A stretch of DNA of 30,311 nt. Source: JBEKLJ01 sp050010255 (GTDB taxonomy: Bacteria; Acidobacteriota; Terriglobia; Bryobacterales; Bryobacteraceae). The notes beneath the pieces were generated by a model. That model searched no databases. It was not told the DNA's origin and worked only from the letters and a program-made list of their open reading frames with translations. Numbering within the stretch: the first letter of the stretch is position 1; each line of letters starts with the position of its first letter. This document shows positions 23,458-30,311 of the stretch, piece after piece. The position numbers and the translations under genes were made by a program. The stretch spans positions 1 to 30,311 of the forward strand of contig JBEKLJ010000010.1 of NCBI GenBank assembly GCA_050010255.1. Direction: 5' to 3'.

Positions 23458-24238
23458 GCGGCTTTGCGCAGGCCGCCGCAAGGCGCTGATCGGCTACCTC
23501 ACGGCCGGCGATCCGGGCATGGAGCGCACGCCCGCCCTGGTTTCCGCGCTGGTGCGGGGCGGGGTGGACCTGGTCGAGCTCGGTGTCCCGTTCTCCGACC
23601 CCATCGCCGACGGCCCGGTGATCCAGCGCGCCTCGGAGCGCGCCCTCCGCGCGGGCGCCTCGCTGGCCGGCGTGCTGGCCGCCGCCGCCGAGATCCGCCA
23701 CGGGTCGGATGTGCCCCTGCTGCTGTTCACCTATCTGAACCCGGTCCTCAAGTACGGCTTGGAAGCCCTGGCGGCGGACGCGGTTCGGGCCGGGATCGAC
23801 GGCCTTCTGCTGACCGACCTCAGCGTCGAAGAGGCCGCGCCGCACGTTGCCATCGCACGCGCCCACGGGTTGGATACCGTGTTTCTGGCGGCGCCCACTA
23901 GCACGCCCGAGCGTCTTGGCCTCATCGCCCGGAGCTCTTCGGGCTTCGTCTACCTGGTCTCCCGCACGGGCGTCACCGGCGAGCGCGATTCGCTGTCGGG
24001 TTCCGTCGCCCCGCTGGTGGCCGCGCTGCGCGCCGTGACGGATCTGCCCATCGCCGTCGGCTTCGGCATCTCCAGACCCGAGCACGTCGGGGCCGTCGGC
24101 CGGTTGGCCGACGGCGCCGTGGTCGGCAGCGCCTTCGTGCGGCTCATCGAGCAGTACGGCGGGGACCGAGAGCTGGAGAGCCAACTTGAGATCCTTGCCC
24201 GCAACCTCAAGAAAGGATTTGACGGAGTCGAGCCATGA
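23387..24238 (+). CDS. trpA: Tryptophan synthase alpha chain
   Basis: Cleaves indole-3-glycerol phosphate to indole and glyceraldehyde-3-phosphate. TIM-barrel features: LIGYLTAGDPGMERT, the catalytic Glu in LVELGVPFSDPIADGPVIQRAS, the catalytic Asp in GLLLTDLSVEEA (Asp-Leu-Ser where many have Asp-Leu-Pro), YLVSRTGVTG and the phosphate loop VGFGISRPEHV. The start is uncertain: GTG 23387 gives 283 aa, while TTG 23402 has GGAG (23389-23392) nine bases ahead. Either start overlaps the end of trpB by more than 50 bases, an unusually long overlap for this pair. Conserved protein begins about 20 codons in. It overlaps the next gene by 4 bases. Confidence 0.93.
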   Translation: MEIRTLTSTAKTSPSWTRIAALFERLCAGRRKALIGYLTAGDPGMERTPALVSALVRGGVDLVELGVPFSDPIADGPVIQRASERALRAGASLAGVLAAAAEIRHGSDVPLLLFTYLNPVLKYGLEALAADAVRAGIDGLLLTDLSVEEAAPHVAIARAHGLDTVFLAAPTSTPERLGLIARSSSGFVYLVSRTGVTGERDSLSGSVAPLVAALRAVTDLPIAVGFGISRPEHVGAVGRLADGAVVGSAFVRLIEQYGGDRELESQLEILARNLKKGFDGVEP

Positions 24239-24570
24239 AACGTGACGACGGGTTCCGAGCGCTGGCCGAGTGCCGCGACCGCATCGATGAACTCGACCGC
24301 CGGATCATCGATCTGCTCAGCCAGCGGACCCGGATCGTGGAAGAGATCGGACGCCTGAAGCAGCACCTCGATCTGCCGATCTACGAGCCCAAGCGCGAAG
24401 AACAGGTTTTTGAAAACGTCACCGGCCACAATCCCGGCCCATTGACCCCGGACGGGGTCAAGCGCGTCTTTGAGCGGATCATCGACGAGATGCGCGCCAT
24501 CCAGCGCCTGCGGATGCTGGAGCGTGACGGGGAGCCGGACAGCGGTGAGAACAAGGAGGAAGGCTTGTAG
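24235..24570 (+). CDS. aroQ: Chorismate mutase (AroQ type)
   Basis: Rearranges chorismate to prephenate, the first step of the Tyr/Phe branch. The 111-aa helical protein matches the AroQ fold: CRDRIDELDRRIIDLLSQRT in helix 1 with Arg14, IVEEIGRLKQ with Lys42, YEPKREEQVFENV with the Arg and Glu of the active site, and ERIIDEMRAIQ in the last helix. It starts at ATG 24235 in an ATGA overlap with trpA. The C-terminal tail is charged and disposable. It is separate from both the DAHP synthase and prephenate dehydrogenase downstream, with which it is fused in many bacteria. The symbol is for the class; AroQ is also used for a dehydroquinase. Confidence 0.92.
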   Translation: MKRDDGFRALAECRDRIDELDRRIIDLLSQRTRIVEEIGRLKQHLDLPIYEPKREEQVFENVTGHNPGPLTPDGVKRVFERIIDEMRAIQRLRMLERDGEPDSGENKEEGL

Positions 24571-24629
24571 CACGTGGCCTGTGGCCTGTGGATCCCGAAC
24601 GGCTCTCCACAAGCCACCAGCCGCAAGCC
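24562..24629 (+). repeat. REP-like imperfect inverted repeat between chorismate mutase and aroF
   Basis: Arms 24562-24584 and 24607-24629 pair at 18 of 23 positions (GGCTTG..GC..GTGGC.TGTGG against its reverse complement) around a 22-base loop. The left arm includes the stop codon of the chorismate mutase gene. The right arm abuts AAGGAG, the ribosome site of aroF. Its core GTGGCTTGTGGA matches 5146-5157 in the ahcY-tig spacer. The position within an operon suggests an RNA role such as partial termination or mRNA processing. Confidence 0.65.
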
Positions 24630-24641
24630 AAGGAGTGCTTG

Positions 24642-25655
24642 ATGTTTGTCGTCATGCAAGAAGGCGCCACCGAGGCGCAGATTCAGGCCGTGATTGACCG
24701 CCTGGTCTCGCTCGGCTTCACCGTGCACCGCTCCACCGGCGCGGTGCACACGGTTCTGGGCGGCGTTGGCCCCATGGACCATTTCGAACCTGCCGACTTC
24801 GAGGTCCTGGACGGCGTCAAGGAAGCCCACCGCATCATGTCGCCCTACAAGCTTGCCAGCCGCCACTTCCGGCCCGCGGGCACGGTGGTCAAGGTGGGCG
24901 ACGTCGAGATCGGCGCGGATCGCGTCGTGGTCATGGCCGGTCCGTGCAGCGTGGAAAGCTCCGAGCAGATCCACGCGATCGCCGAGATTGTCGCCCGGGC
25001 CGGCGCCAGGGTCATCCGCGGCGGGGCTTTCAAGCCGCGCACTTCCCCGTACAGCTTTCAAGGTTTGGGCGAGGAGGGCTTGAAGTATCTCCGCCAGGCC
25101 GCCGACAAGCACGGTCTGCTGGTGGTCAGCGAGGTGATGGACCTCACCCAGATCCCGATGCTGGCCGCCTATGCGGACATTCTCCAGGTGGGCGCCCGCA
25201 ACATGCAGAACTTCAACCTGCTTCGCGAGCTCGGCAAGCAGCCCAAGCCGGTGCTGCTCAAGCGCGGCATCTCCGCCACCATCGAGGAGCTGCTGCTGTC
25301 GGCCGAGTACATCCTCACGGGTGGGAACTTCGGCGTCATCCTCTGCGAGCGGGGCATTCGCACCTTTGAGGACTACACCCGCAACACGCTCGACCTGTGC
25401 GCCATCCCGGTGGTGAAGAAGCTCTCGCACCTGCCCATCATCGCCGACCCCTCGCACGGCACCGGCCGCCGCGACAAGGTCATTCCGATGGCGCGGGCCG
25501 CCGTCGCCGCCGGGGCCGATGGGCTGCTCATCGAAGTCCACAACGATCCGGACCGCGCCCTGAGCGACGGCGCGCAGTCGCTCCGCGAGGAGCAGTTCTC
25601 CGAGCTGATGTCCCAGTTGCGGATCATCGCTGCGGCCGTCAACCGGACAATCTGA
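24642..25655 (+). CDS. aroF: 3-deoxy-7-phosphoheptulonate synthase (DAHP synthase, type I beta)
   Basis: First committed step of the shikimate pathway: phosphoenolpyruvate plus erythrose-4-phosphate gives DAHP. At 337 aa it has the length and layout of the Thermotoga-type enzyme. An N-terminal ferredoxin-like regulatory domain (residues 1-70, FVVMQEGATEAQIQAVIDRL and TVLGGVG) binds Tyr or Phe in relatives. The catalytic barrel follows, with VMAGPCSVES (Cys102 metal site), IRGGAFKPRTSPYSFQGLG, LLKRGISATIEE and PIIADPSHGTGRRD. ATG 24642 has AAGGAG seven bases ahead; the open frame upstream comes from the repeat element. It overlaps tyrA by one base. Feedback inhibition is inferred from the domain. 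Confidence 0.96.
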   Translation: MFVVMQEGATEAQIQAVIDRLVSLGFTVHRSTGAVHTVLGGVGPMDHFEPADFEVLDGVKEAHRIMSPYKLASRHFRPAGTVVKVGDVEIGADRVVVMAGPCSVESSEQIHAIAEIVARAGARVIRGGAFKPRTSPYSFQGLGEEGLKYLRQAADKHGLLVVSEVMDLTQIPMLAAYADILQVGARNMQNFNLLRELGKQPKPVLLKRGISATIEELLLSAEYILTGGNFGVILCERGIRTFEDYTRNTLDLCAIPVVKKLSHLPIIADPSHGTGRRDKVIPMARAAVAAGADGLLIEVHNDPDRALSDGAQSLREEQFSELMSQLRIIAAAVNRTI

Positions 25656-26494
25656 TGGAAACCGTTGCCATCATCGGGACTGGCCTCATCGGTGCTTCCT
25701 TCGGGCTGGCGCTGAAGAAGGCTGGTTTCCGCGGCCGCATCCTCGGCGTCAGTTCGAGGGCGGCCGTTGCCGAGGCGCTGGCCAGCGGCGCCATTGACGA
25801 GGCCGCGCCCCTGGGACAGGCCGTGGCCGGGGCCGACCTGGTGTACCTGTCCCAGACCATCGGCCGGATCCTGGAGACGCTTCCGCGGATCGCGCCCCGG
25901 GTGCGCGAGGGCGCCCTCGTCACCGACGCCGGCAGCACCAAGTCGCGGATCGTCGAGGTAGCCCGCCGGTCTCTCGGCCGCGGCCAGTTTCTGGGCGGGC
26001 ACCCCATGGCCGGCAAGGAAAGGCGCGGCGCCGCGGAGGCCGATGCGGACCTGTTTGCCGGCCGGGCCTACGTCCTGACGCCCGGCTCGGCCGCCGAACT
26101 GGAGACGCCGGCGGCGCGTGAGTTCCTTTCCTTTATCCGGAAGATCGGCGCCACCCCGCTGGTGCTCAGCCCCGAGGAGCACGACCGCGTGGTGGCCCTC
26201 ACATCCCACTTGCCCCAACTGCTCTCCACGGCGCTGGCCGCCATGCTCGCCCGGCGCCTGGGCCGGCCGGAGCACCTCCGCGCCGCCGGCCCCGGCCTGG
26301 CCGATATGACGCGCCTGGCCGGCAGCTCCTACGAGCTTTGGGGCGACATCCTCTCCACCAACGCCGGCGCGATCGACTCGGCACTGGAGGCCTGCATCGC
26401 GGAACTGGAATCCGTGCGCGCCGGCCTCGCCTCGGAAGACACCCGCCGTGAGTTCGAAACGGCCAACGAGTTCTGGGAGCGCATCCGCCGCTGA
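25655..26494 (+). CDS. tyrA: Prephenate/arogenate dehydrogenase
   Basis: Oxidatively decarboxylates prephenate (or arogenate) on the way to tyrosine. The 279-aa protein has an N-terminal Rossmann domain (IIGTGLIGASFGLAL, residues 7-21), DAGSTKSRIVEVA, the catalytic-site segment GGHPMAGKERRGAAEADADL with its His, and a helical C-terminal dimerisation domain (SHLPQLLSTALAAML). There is no ACT regulatory domain and no fused chorismate mutase. ATG 25655 shares its A with the aroF TGA. NAD versus NADP use is not clear from the sequence. It is the last gene of the operon. Confidence 0.95.
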   Translation: METVAIIGTGLIGASFGLALKKAGFRGRILGVSSRAAVAEALASGAIDEAAPLGQAVAGADLVYLSQTIGRILETLPRIAPRVREGALVTDAGSTKSRIVEVARRSLGRGQFLGGHPMAGKERRGAAEADADLFAGRAYVLTPGSAAELETPAAREFLSFIRKIGATPLVLSPEEHDRVVALTSHLPQLLSTALAAMLARRLGRPEHLRAAGPGLADMTRLAGSSYELWGDILSTNAGAIDSALEACIAELESVRAGLASEDTRREFETANEFWERIRR

Positions 26495-26503
26495 CAGATG
26501 GCA

Positions 26504-26552
26504 CGGCTCCGCTTCCGGACTCCCCCGCAGCCGGCTCGCGTGCCCGGAGCCG
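26504..26552. terminator. Possible bidirectional terminator between convergent genes
   Basis: CGGCTCCG (26504-26511) and CGGAGCCG (26545-26552) form a perfect 8-bp stem with a long GC-rich loop, right after the tyrA stop and just before the end of the opposite gene. No T-run is present, so it is weak evidence. Confidence 0.35.
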
Positions 26553-26555
26553 GGC

Positions 26556-26984
26556 TCACTTCTGCTTGGTGAGGACGATCGCCGTGACGTCCCGAATCTC
26601 GCTTGGGTTCGTCACGCCCCGCGCCAATCCGTACTGCCCGATATAGGGCCGCTGGATCTTCACCCACCTCTTGGAGCTGAACAAATCCGACACCTCATCC
26701 AGAATGAAGAAGGCGTCTCGGAGCTCTTGCCCGGTAGGCAACTTGCGCGCTCGTGCGCCGATTACCTTGTATTCTTTCGCGTTTCTCTTGTAGTAGGCGT
26801 ACACTTTGTCGAAAGAATCCCGGGTGATATAGACCGTCACCTCGACGCCGGGCTGACTGGCCGCCGCCGACCGGGCTTCGGTCGTAGCCGCCTCGTCAAT
26901 CTTGGCGCCGGGGTAGGGCCTCACCTGCTGCGGGAGGGCAATCGAGCACAAGCAAAAAAACAGGATGACCCACACCTGTTTCAT
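26556..26984 (-). CDS. Small secreted protein of unknown function
   Basis: A 142-aa protein. ATG 26984 is chosen over an in-frame upstream ATG (27005) because GGAGGAG directly precedes it and it begins a signal peptide (KQVWVILFFCLCSIALPQQ). The mature part opens RPYPGAKIDE and has a mixed alpha/beta look: EVTVYITRDSFDKVYAYYKR, a short KYxxIGARARKLPTG-like middle, and a C-terminal strand DVTAIVLTKQ. The VYITRDSFDKVYAYYK stretch is reminiscent of small periplasmic proteins that bear a similar beta-alpha unit, but no family can be named. It converges with tyrA and diverges from the beta-propeller gene. Confidence 0.75.
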   Translation of the reverse strand: MKQVWVILFFCLCSIALPQQVRPYPGAKIDEAATTEARSAAASQPGVEVTVYITRDSFDKVYAYYKRNAKEYKVIGARARKLPTGQELRDAFFILDEVSDLFSSKRWVKIQRPYIGQYGLARGVTNPSEIRDVTAIVLTKQK

Positions 26985-27074
26985 TTCTCCTCCAGGTGAA
27001 AGCATACCCTTATGGCTACGGCTAAATCAATGGTTTTGTTTGGGCCGGGCGCGCCGGCGGCGCCGGACTCGGGC

Positions 27075-27164
27075 GGCTGGAACGTCTCCTCAGCCGCCCG
27101 CGCGCTCGGTATGGAGCGCACCAGCCTCCCCGAGCGCCTTCACGCCCTGGGCCTCAGCCGGCGA
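27075..27164 (+). pseudogene. HTH tail of a lost NtrC-family sigma54 activator
   Basis: In one frame this stretch reads GGWNVSSAARALGMERTSLP, then ERLHALGLSRRR. This is the pattern of the C-terminal Fis-type HTH of NtrC/NtrX-like activators (GNVSxAARxLGxxRxxLYRKLKxLGI). No AAA+ domain, receiver domain or preceding helix is present upstream; the sequence before it is a short Gly/Ala/Pro run. It therefore looks like the surviving 3' end of a deleted gene. The frame has an ATG at 27012 but is not expected to make a functional regulator. Confidence 0.5.
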
Positions 27165-27216
27165 CGTCGGCCCCGGGAGCCGCGATCTCCGCGCTCCGAT
27201 GTTAGGATCGTCACGT

Positions 27217-28317
27217 ATGGCGGGTGCGGACGCAGTAACTCGGCGGAGCATGCTGGTGGGCATCCTGGCCGCCGCGGCGCGGGGGGCGCCGGTGCGCGAC
27301 CGCGTCTTCCCCTCCGAAAGCTTCCTGTACTCCGACCCTGCCACCGAGTTCCCGGTTCTGCGGCTGACCTCGCCCGAGCACACCAGCCGGCTGCCGGGGC
27401 CGCCGCTGCGCGGCGTTTCGCGCCGGCGCGCCTTTTTGATCTATGCCAGCGACCGCACCGGCTCGCCGCAGCTCTTCCGGATGTCCGGCTTCACGGGCGA
27501 ATCGCAGCAGGCGGCCGTCGCGGCGGACCTGGATCCGGTTTCCTTCACCCTGGCGCCTGACGATGGCAGCGTGTTCTTCTTCGACGGCGCTTCGCTGCGC
27601 CAGACGTGGCTGGCGGGCGAGCGCGAGCGGGAGCACTACCGCGTGCCGGAGGGCTGGCGGCGCGGGCCGGGGTTCAGCGTTACGCCGGAGGGCGCGTGGG
27701 CTTTCCTCATGGAAACCGATGGCCGGACCTGGCGCTTGCGCCGGATTGCGCTGCGGGAGGCGCAGGAGCCGGCCACGATTCTCGAAACCGACACGCCGCT
27801 CGACGACCCGGCCGCGCGGCCGCGCCACGACGATGTCCTCTACCGCCAGGGGCCCAACACGCTTTGGCTGGCCAGCCCGGGCCGCGGCCAGCACTCCTTG
27901 GCGCTCGCCCCGGGCTCGCTCGGCCAGGCGTACTGGAGCGGCGACGGTGACCGCGTGATCTACCTGAGCCGGCCCGCACAGCCGGGCGCGCTGAACGCGA
28001 TCCGCGAGTGTACGCCCGATTCGGGCGCCGACACGCTGGTCGCCGCAACCAGCCAGTTTGCCGCGTTCTCGCCGAACAGTGATGCGTCGGTGTTCATCGG
28101 CGCCAGCGCGAACCGCGCCTCGCCGTACATCCTGCTGCTGCTCCGCGTCACCCGCCGCGAACTCACGGTCTGTGAGCACCGGGCCAGCGACCCCGCCCGT
28201 GCCGCCCCCGTGTTCTCCCCCGACAGCCAGCGTATCTACTTCCACAGCGACCGCCACGGCAAACCGGCCATCTACTCGATGGTGGTAGAGCGGCTGGTGG
28301 AACGCACTCAGGCGTAA
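27217..28317 (+). CDS. Tat-exported beta-propeller protein, TolB/oligogalacturonate lyase-like
   Basis: A 366-aa exported protein. ATG 27217 follows AGGA and opens with a twin-arginine-like signal (VTRRSMLVGILAAAARGAP). The body is a repeated-blade propeller: LIYASDRTGSPQLFRMSGFT, FTLAPDDGSVFFFDG, FSVTPEGAWAFLMETDGRTW, YWSGDGDRVIYLSRP, FAAFSPNSDASVF and FSPDSQRIYFHSDRHGKPAI, which fit WD40-like PD40/TolB blades. The start of the mature part (DPATEFPVLRLTSPEHTSRL) resembles oligogalacturonate lyases (PL22). The enzyme's metal-binding His set was not clearly recognised, so lyase activity is only possible. The frame is open upstream to 26965, but that part contains other features. Confidence 0.8.
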   Translation: MAGADAVTRRSMLVGILAAAARGAPVRDRVFPSESFLYSDPATEFPVLRLTSPEHTSRLPGPPLRGVSRRRAFLIYASDRTGSPQLFRMSGFTGESQQAAVAADLDPVSFTLAPDDGSVFFFDGASLRQTWLAGEREREHYRVPEGWRRGPGFSVTPEGAWAFLMETDGRTWRLRRIALREAQEPATILETDTPLDDPAARPRHDDVLYRQGPNTLWLASPGRGQHSLALAPGSLGQAYWSGDGDRVIYLSRPAQPGALNAIRECTPDSGADTLVAATSQFAAFSPNSDASVFIGASANRASPYILLLLRVTRRELTVCEHRASDPARAAPVFSPDSQRIYFHSDRHGKPAIYSMVVERLVERTQA

Positions 28318-28401
28318 ATGGCGCCGCGGGGCGGCAGTCGCGGCGCTAACCGCGCGGCCGGGCGGCGGTGTGGATCACCGCTGTACACTGAAGGGTTCCA
28401 A

Positions 28402-28632
28402 ATGCGCTTTGTCGGTTGGGTCATGCTCGCCGCCGCCGTGGCGAGCCTCCCCTCCTGGGGGAGCCGTCAGGCGCTCCAGGCGCGCGAGCTCAAGCTCGGC
28501 GACCGCTTCGGCCAGGATGTCGAGGTCCTCGAGGGCCTGGACAGCGGCGAGCAGGTGGCCACCAGCCAGGTCACCCGGCTGGACAGCGGCGTCCGGGTCC
28601 GCGTGGCCGGGCCGGCCGCTTCCCCGGAGTAG
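28402..28632 (+). pseudogene. Signal peptide joined to the C-terminal domain of an RND efflux adaptor
   Basis: A 76-codon frame with AAGGG before ATG 28402. Residues 1-20 (RFVGWVMLAAAVASLPSW) form a signal peptide. The rest, RELKLGDRFGQDVEVLEGLD then SGEQVATSQVTRLDSGVRVRVAG, matches the membrane-proximal last domain of HlyD/MFP-type periplasmic adaptors (usual form VxLGxRxGDxVEVLxGLxxGxxVVxxG...DGxxVxV). The lipoyl, hairpin and barrel domains (some 250 residues) are absent, and no RND pump or outer-membrane channel is nearby. Either an in-frame deletion relic or a real mini-protein. The intact ribosome site and the short 6-base gap to the next gene suggest it is still translated. Confidence 0.6.
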
Positions 28633-28638
28633 AATGCC

Positions 28639-29436
28639 ATGTTACGCCGGCTGGTGCTCTTGTCGCTGCTCATCTGGCCCGCGTGGGCTTCGACCAAGCT
28701 GCTGGTGACGGTCATCGAGCAGAAGTCCGGTAAGGCGCTCACCGGCCTCGGGGTCGCTGACTTCACGGTCTACGACGACCGCATGCCGCGCAGAGTCGAG
28801 GCGGTCGAGCCATCGCACGGGCTGATGGACGTGATGCTGCTGCTCGACACGAGCCTGGTAGGGGAGATGGTCCGCCCCGTCGCCGAAAGCCTCATCGACC
28901 AGCTCGATCCGAAAGAGCAGATGGCGATTGTCGCCTTTCACTCCTCGGCCGATCTGATCCAGGATTTCACCGCCAGCCACGAGCTGCTCAGGCGCGCCCT
29001 GGGAGGCGTCAAGTACGGGAACATGCCCCGGCTGCTGGATGCGCTCTACGCCGCCCTCGACGGCGGCTTCCGGGACTCGAGCTTCCGCCGCGTGCTCCTC
29101 ATTCTTACCACGGGGTTGGAGGGTCCGAGCCGCGTCAACGAGGCGGAGGTCCTCAAACTGGCGCGCCGGAACGCCGTCTCGATCTACCCGGTCTACCTGG
29201 CGGGAGCGGAGCGGGCGCTCTTTCAGAACCTGGCGCGCCAGACGGGCGGGGCATCTTTCAGCCTGCGCGATATGCGCAAGACGCTCACGGGGCCGCCCGG
29301 GCCGCGCATCTTCGAGGTGCTGCGCTCTTCTTACACCCTGACCGTGGCCGGGAACCTCTCGCTGGGCGAGAAGGTCCAGGTTGAGGTCGCGCGGCCGGGG
29401 GTCAAGCTGCTGGTCTCGGCGCTGCCGCTCGAATAG
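28639..29436 (+). CDS. Exported VWA-domain protein, acidobacterial VWFA-like, degenerate metal site
   Basis: A 265-aa protein with a signal peptide (LRRLVLLSLLIWPAWA). A short beta domain follows (LLVTVIEQKSGKALTGLGVA, DFTVYDDRMPRRVE), then a von Willebrand factor A domain (about 62-230: DVMLLLDTSL, EQMAIVAFHSSADLIQDFTA, RRVLLILTTGLEG). This leader-plus-VWA arrangement matches the VWFA-related family abundant in Acidobacteriota. The MIDAS metal site is degraded: DxSxS reads D70-T-S72-L-V74, the usual Thr loop reads YGNMPRLLDAL, and the Asp of the TDG motif is Thr158. It may bind protein without metal. GGAG precedes ATG 28639. It follows the adaptor relic by 6 bases. Confidence 0.85.
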   Translation: MLRRLVLLSLLIWPAWASTKLLVTVIEQKSGKALTGLGVADFTVYDDRMPRRVEAVEPSHGLMDVMLLLDTSLVGEMVRPVAESLIDQLDPKEQMAIVAFHSSADLIQDFTASHELLRRALGGVKYGNMPRLLDALYAALDGGFRDSSFRRVLLILTTGLEGPSRVNEAEVLKLARRNAVSIYPVYLAGAERALFQNLARQTGGASFSLRDMRKTLTGPPGPRIFEVLRSSYTLTVAGNLSLGEKVQVEVARPGVKLLVSALPLE

Positions 29437-29520
29437 CCGCGCGGCGGCGCGGCTCACGCCGCAGAGGTCACCCCCGAGGGCGCCTGGGGACCGCGGAGCC
29501 AGCCACCGGGTTCAGCACTG

Positions 29521-30311
29521 CTAGCGGGCCTGCTGCACCTTCGGGGTCGAGAGGTAGCCCACGATCCGGTCGTTGGCGATCTGGTTGATCACAATCTCGT
29601 AAGGCTGCCGGGCGCGGGCCACGTAGAACTGCACGGGCTCGTTCAGGGTCTTGTCCTTTTTCTCGATCCGCCGGTCGTCGGCGATGACCTCGATGGTGTA
29701 CCTGTTCTTCTTGGGATCGGCCCGTCGGAGCAGGATCGCAATGTCACCGAATCGTTGTGGCGCCTTGGTCCTGCGGAGGTCCATATCGATGTAGTTCCGC
29801 TCGCCGAGGGACCGCAGCGCCGCCAGCTCGGTCGAGTTGTTGGCGATCAGCCCGCTCATCACGCCCATGTCGCCGCTGGCGCGCTTAAGCTCGGCGATGG
29901 TTCGATCCAGCTCCGCCCTGGTGGCCGCCACGTCGCTCCTGACCGCGGTCACGTCGCTCGAGACCTGGCCGACCCGGGTGCTGGCTTCGTTGGTGGCCTG
30001 CCGGACCTCGGAGATCTGGCTGGCCATCCTGGCCTGCTGCTTCTTCTGCTCCTCGGCCAGCGCCGCATTGAGCTGCTCCGCCCGCCTCACAGCCTCCGTC
30101 TTGGCTTCGCCGACTGCCATCGCGGCCTGCCGGCGCGCCGCTTCCAAATCTTCGCGTATGCTCTCAATACGCTGGTGGCTGCTTGCAGTGGATGCCGAGG
30201 ACGCCTCGCGAACACTGGCAACATCGGCCTTGAGCGATTCGCGAAGCTTGGCCAGTTCGCTCCGCTGTTGTTCCACCCGGACGAACAGGTAGATGTTCGC
30301 GGCCAGCAGGG
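29521..30311 (-). CDS. Membrane-anchored coiled-coil protein, N-terminus outside the window
   Basis: The frame is open to the right edge. The visible N-terminal piece LLAANIYLFVRVEQQRSEL looks like the end of a transmembrane helix, so GTG 30276 (the first in-window start after it) is probably not the real start. A long alpha-helical coiled coil follows (roughly 140 residues after the helix: SELAKLRESLKADVASVREA to TRAELDRTIAELKRASGDMG), rich in Ala, Glu, Arg and Ser. A C-terminal globular part of ~100 residues follows (NYIDMDLRRTKAPQRFGDIA, ILLRRADPKKNRYTIEVIAD, FYVARARQPYEIVINQIAND). It resembles anchored spacer or envelope-organising proteins, but no family is named. Confidence 0.8.
   Translation of the reverse strand, partial: LLAANIYLFVRVEQQRSELAKLRESLKADVASVREASSASTASSHQRIESIREDLEAARRQAAMAVGEAKTEAVRRAEQLNAALAEEQKKQQARMASQISEVRQATNEASTRVGQVSSDVTAVRSDVAATRAELDRTIAELKRASGDMGVMSGLIANNSTELAALRSLGERNYIDMDLRRTKAPQRFGDIAILLRRADPKKNRYTIEVIADDRRIEKKDKTLNEPVQFYVARARQPYEIVINQIANDRIVGYLSTPKVQQAR

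Noticed and set aside
26965..27216. 84-codon extension at the start of the propeller protein
   Set aside because: The Tat-type signal and AGGA ribosome site place the start at 27217; the extension overlaps the opposite gene's promoter and the HTH relic in another frame.

Overview
This 30.3 kb, GC-rich, gene-dense window is ordinary chromosome from a Gram-negative soil-type bacterium. The best guess is Acidobacteriota, near the Bryobacterales/Solibacter group. The basis is a VWFA-like secreted protein of the kind expanded in that phylum, POTRA-type envelope proteins, many GTG/TTG starts and the overall gene style. The taxonomic call is inference. No rRNA, tRNA, CRISPR, prophage or IS transposase was seen.

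Layout. 1-1716 (-): a 4-alpha-glucanotransferase running off the left edge. 1824-6493 (+): an orphan complex I NuoB, then the S-adenosylmethionine cycle pair metK and ahcY behind a good promoter and a structured leader, then trigger factor. 6583-7178 (+): a mazEF-type toxin-antitoxin module with a palindromic operator over its -10 box, flanked by imperfect direct repeats. 7444-9285 (+): two exported proteins, one with a BsuPI-like domain and one Cys-rich. 9325-9412: a double-palindrome repeat between converging genes. 9419-12625 (-): an AAA/SMC-like ATPase and glmS. 12626-13033 has no protein gene but contains a promoter, two hairpins and a strong terminator that together look like an unannotated small RNA of about 95 nt.

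13034-20685 (-) is a long same-strand series, in transcription order: a POTRA-only periplasmic protein, scpA, scpB, an RluB-type pseudouridine synthase, a CoA-binding protein, a LarA-like enzyme, a creatininase-family amidohydrolase, a cupin, a 37-codon relic of an AraC-GyrI regulator, and a GyrI-like protein. scpA to the CoA-binding gene are overlapping or nearly so and are probably one operon.

20811-26494 (+) is a compact aromatic amino acid operon: trpC-trpF-trpB-trpA-chorismate mutase-DAHP synthase-prephenate dehydrogenase, with several stop/start overlaps. It combines shikimate entry (DAHP synthase), the Tyr/Phe branch and the last steps of Trp synthesis, but trpE, trpG and trpD are absent from the window.

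26556-30311 holds envelope proteins and apparent gene debris: a small secreted protein, the HTH tail of a sigma54 activator, a Tat-type beta-propeller protein, a signal peptide joined to the C-terminal domain of an RND efflux adaptor, a VWA protein with a degenerate metal site, and a membrane-anchored coiled-coil protein cut by the right edge.

The most unusual observations are the small RNA candidate, the three relics that keep only the ends of larger regulator or transporter genes, the palindromic repeats, and hairpins that could mask the start sites of metK and tig. No clearly new multi-gene system was recognised.
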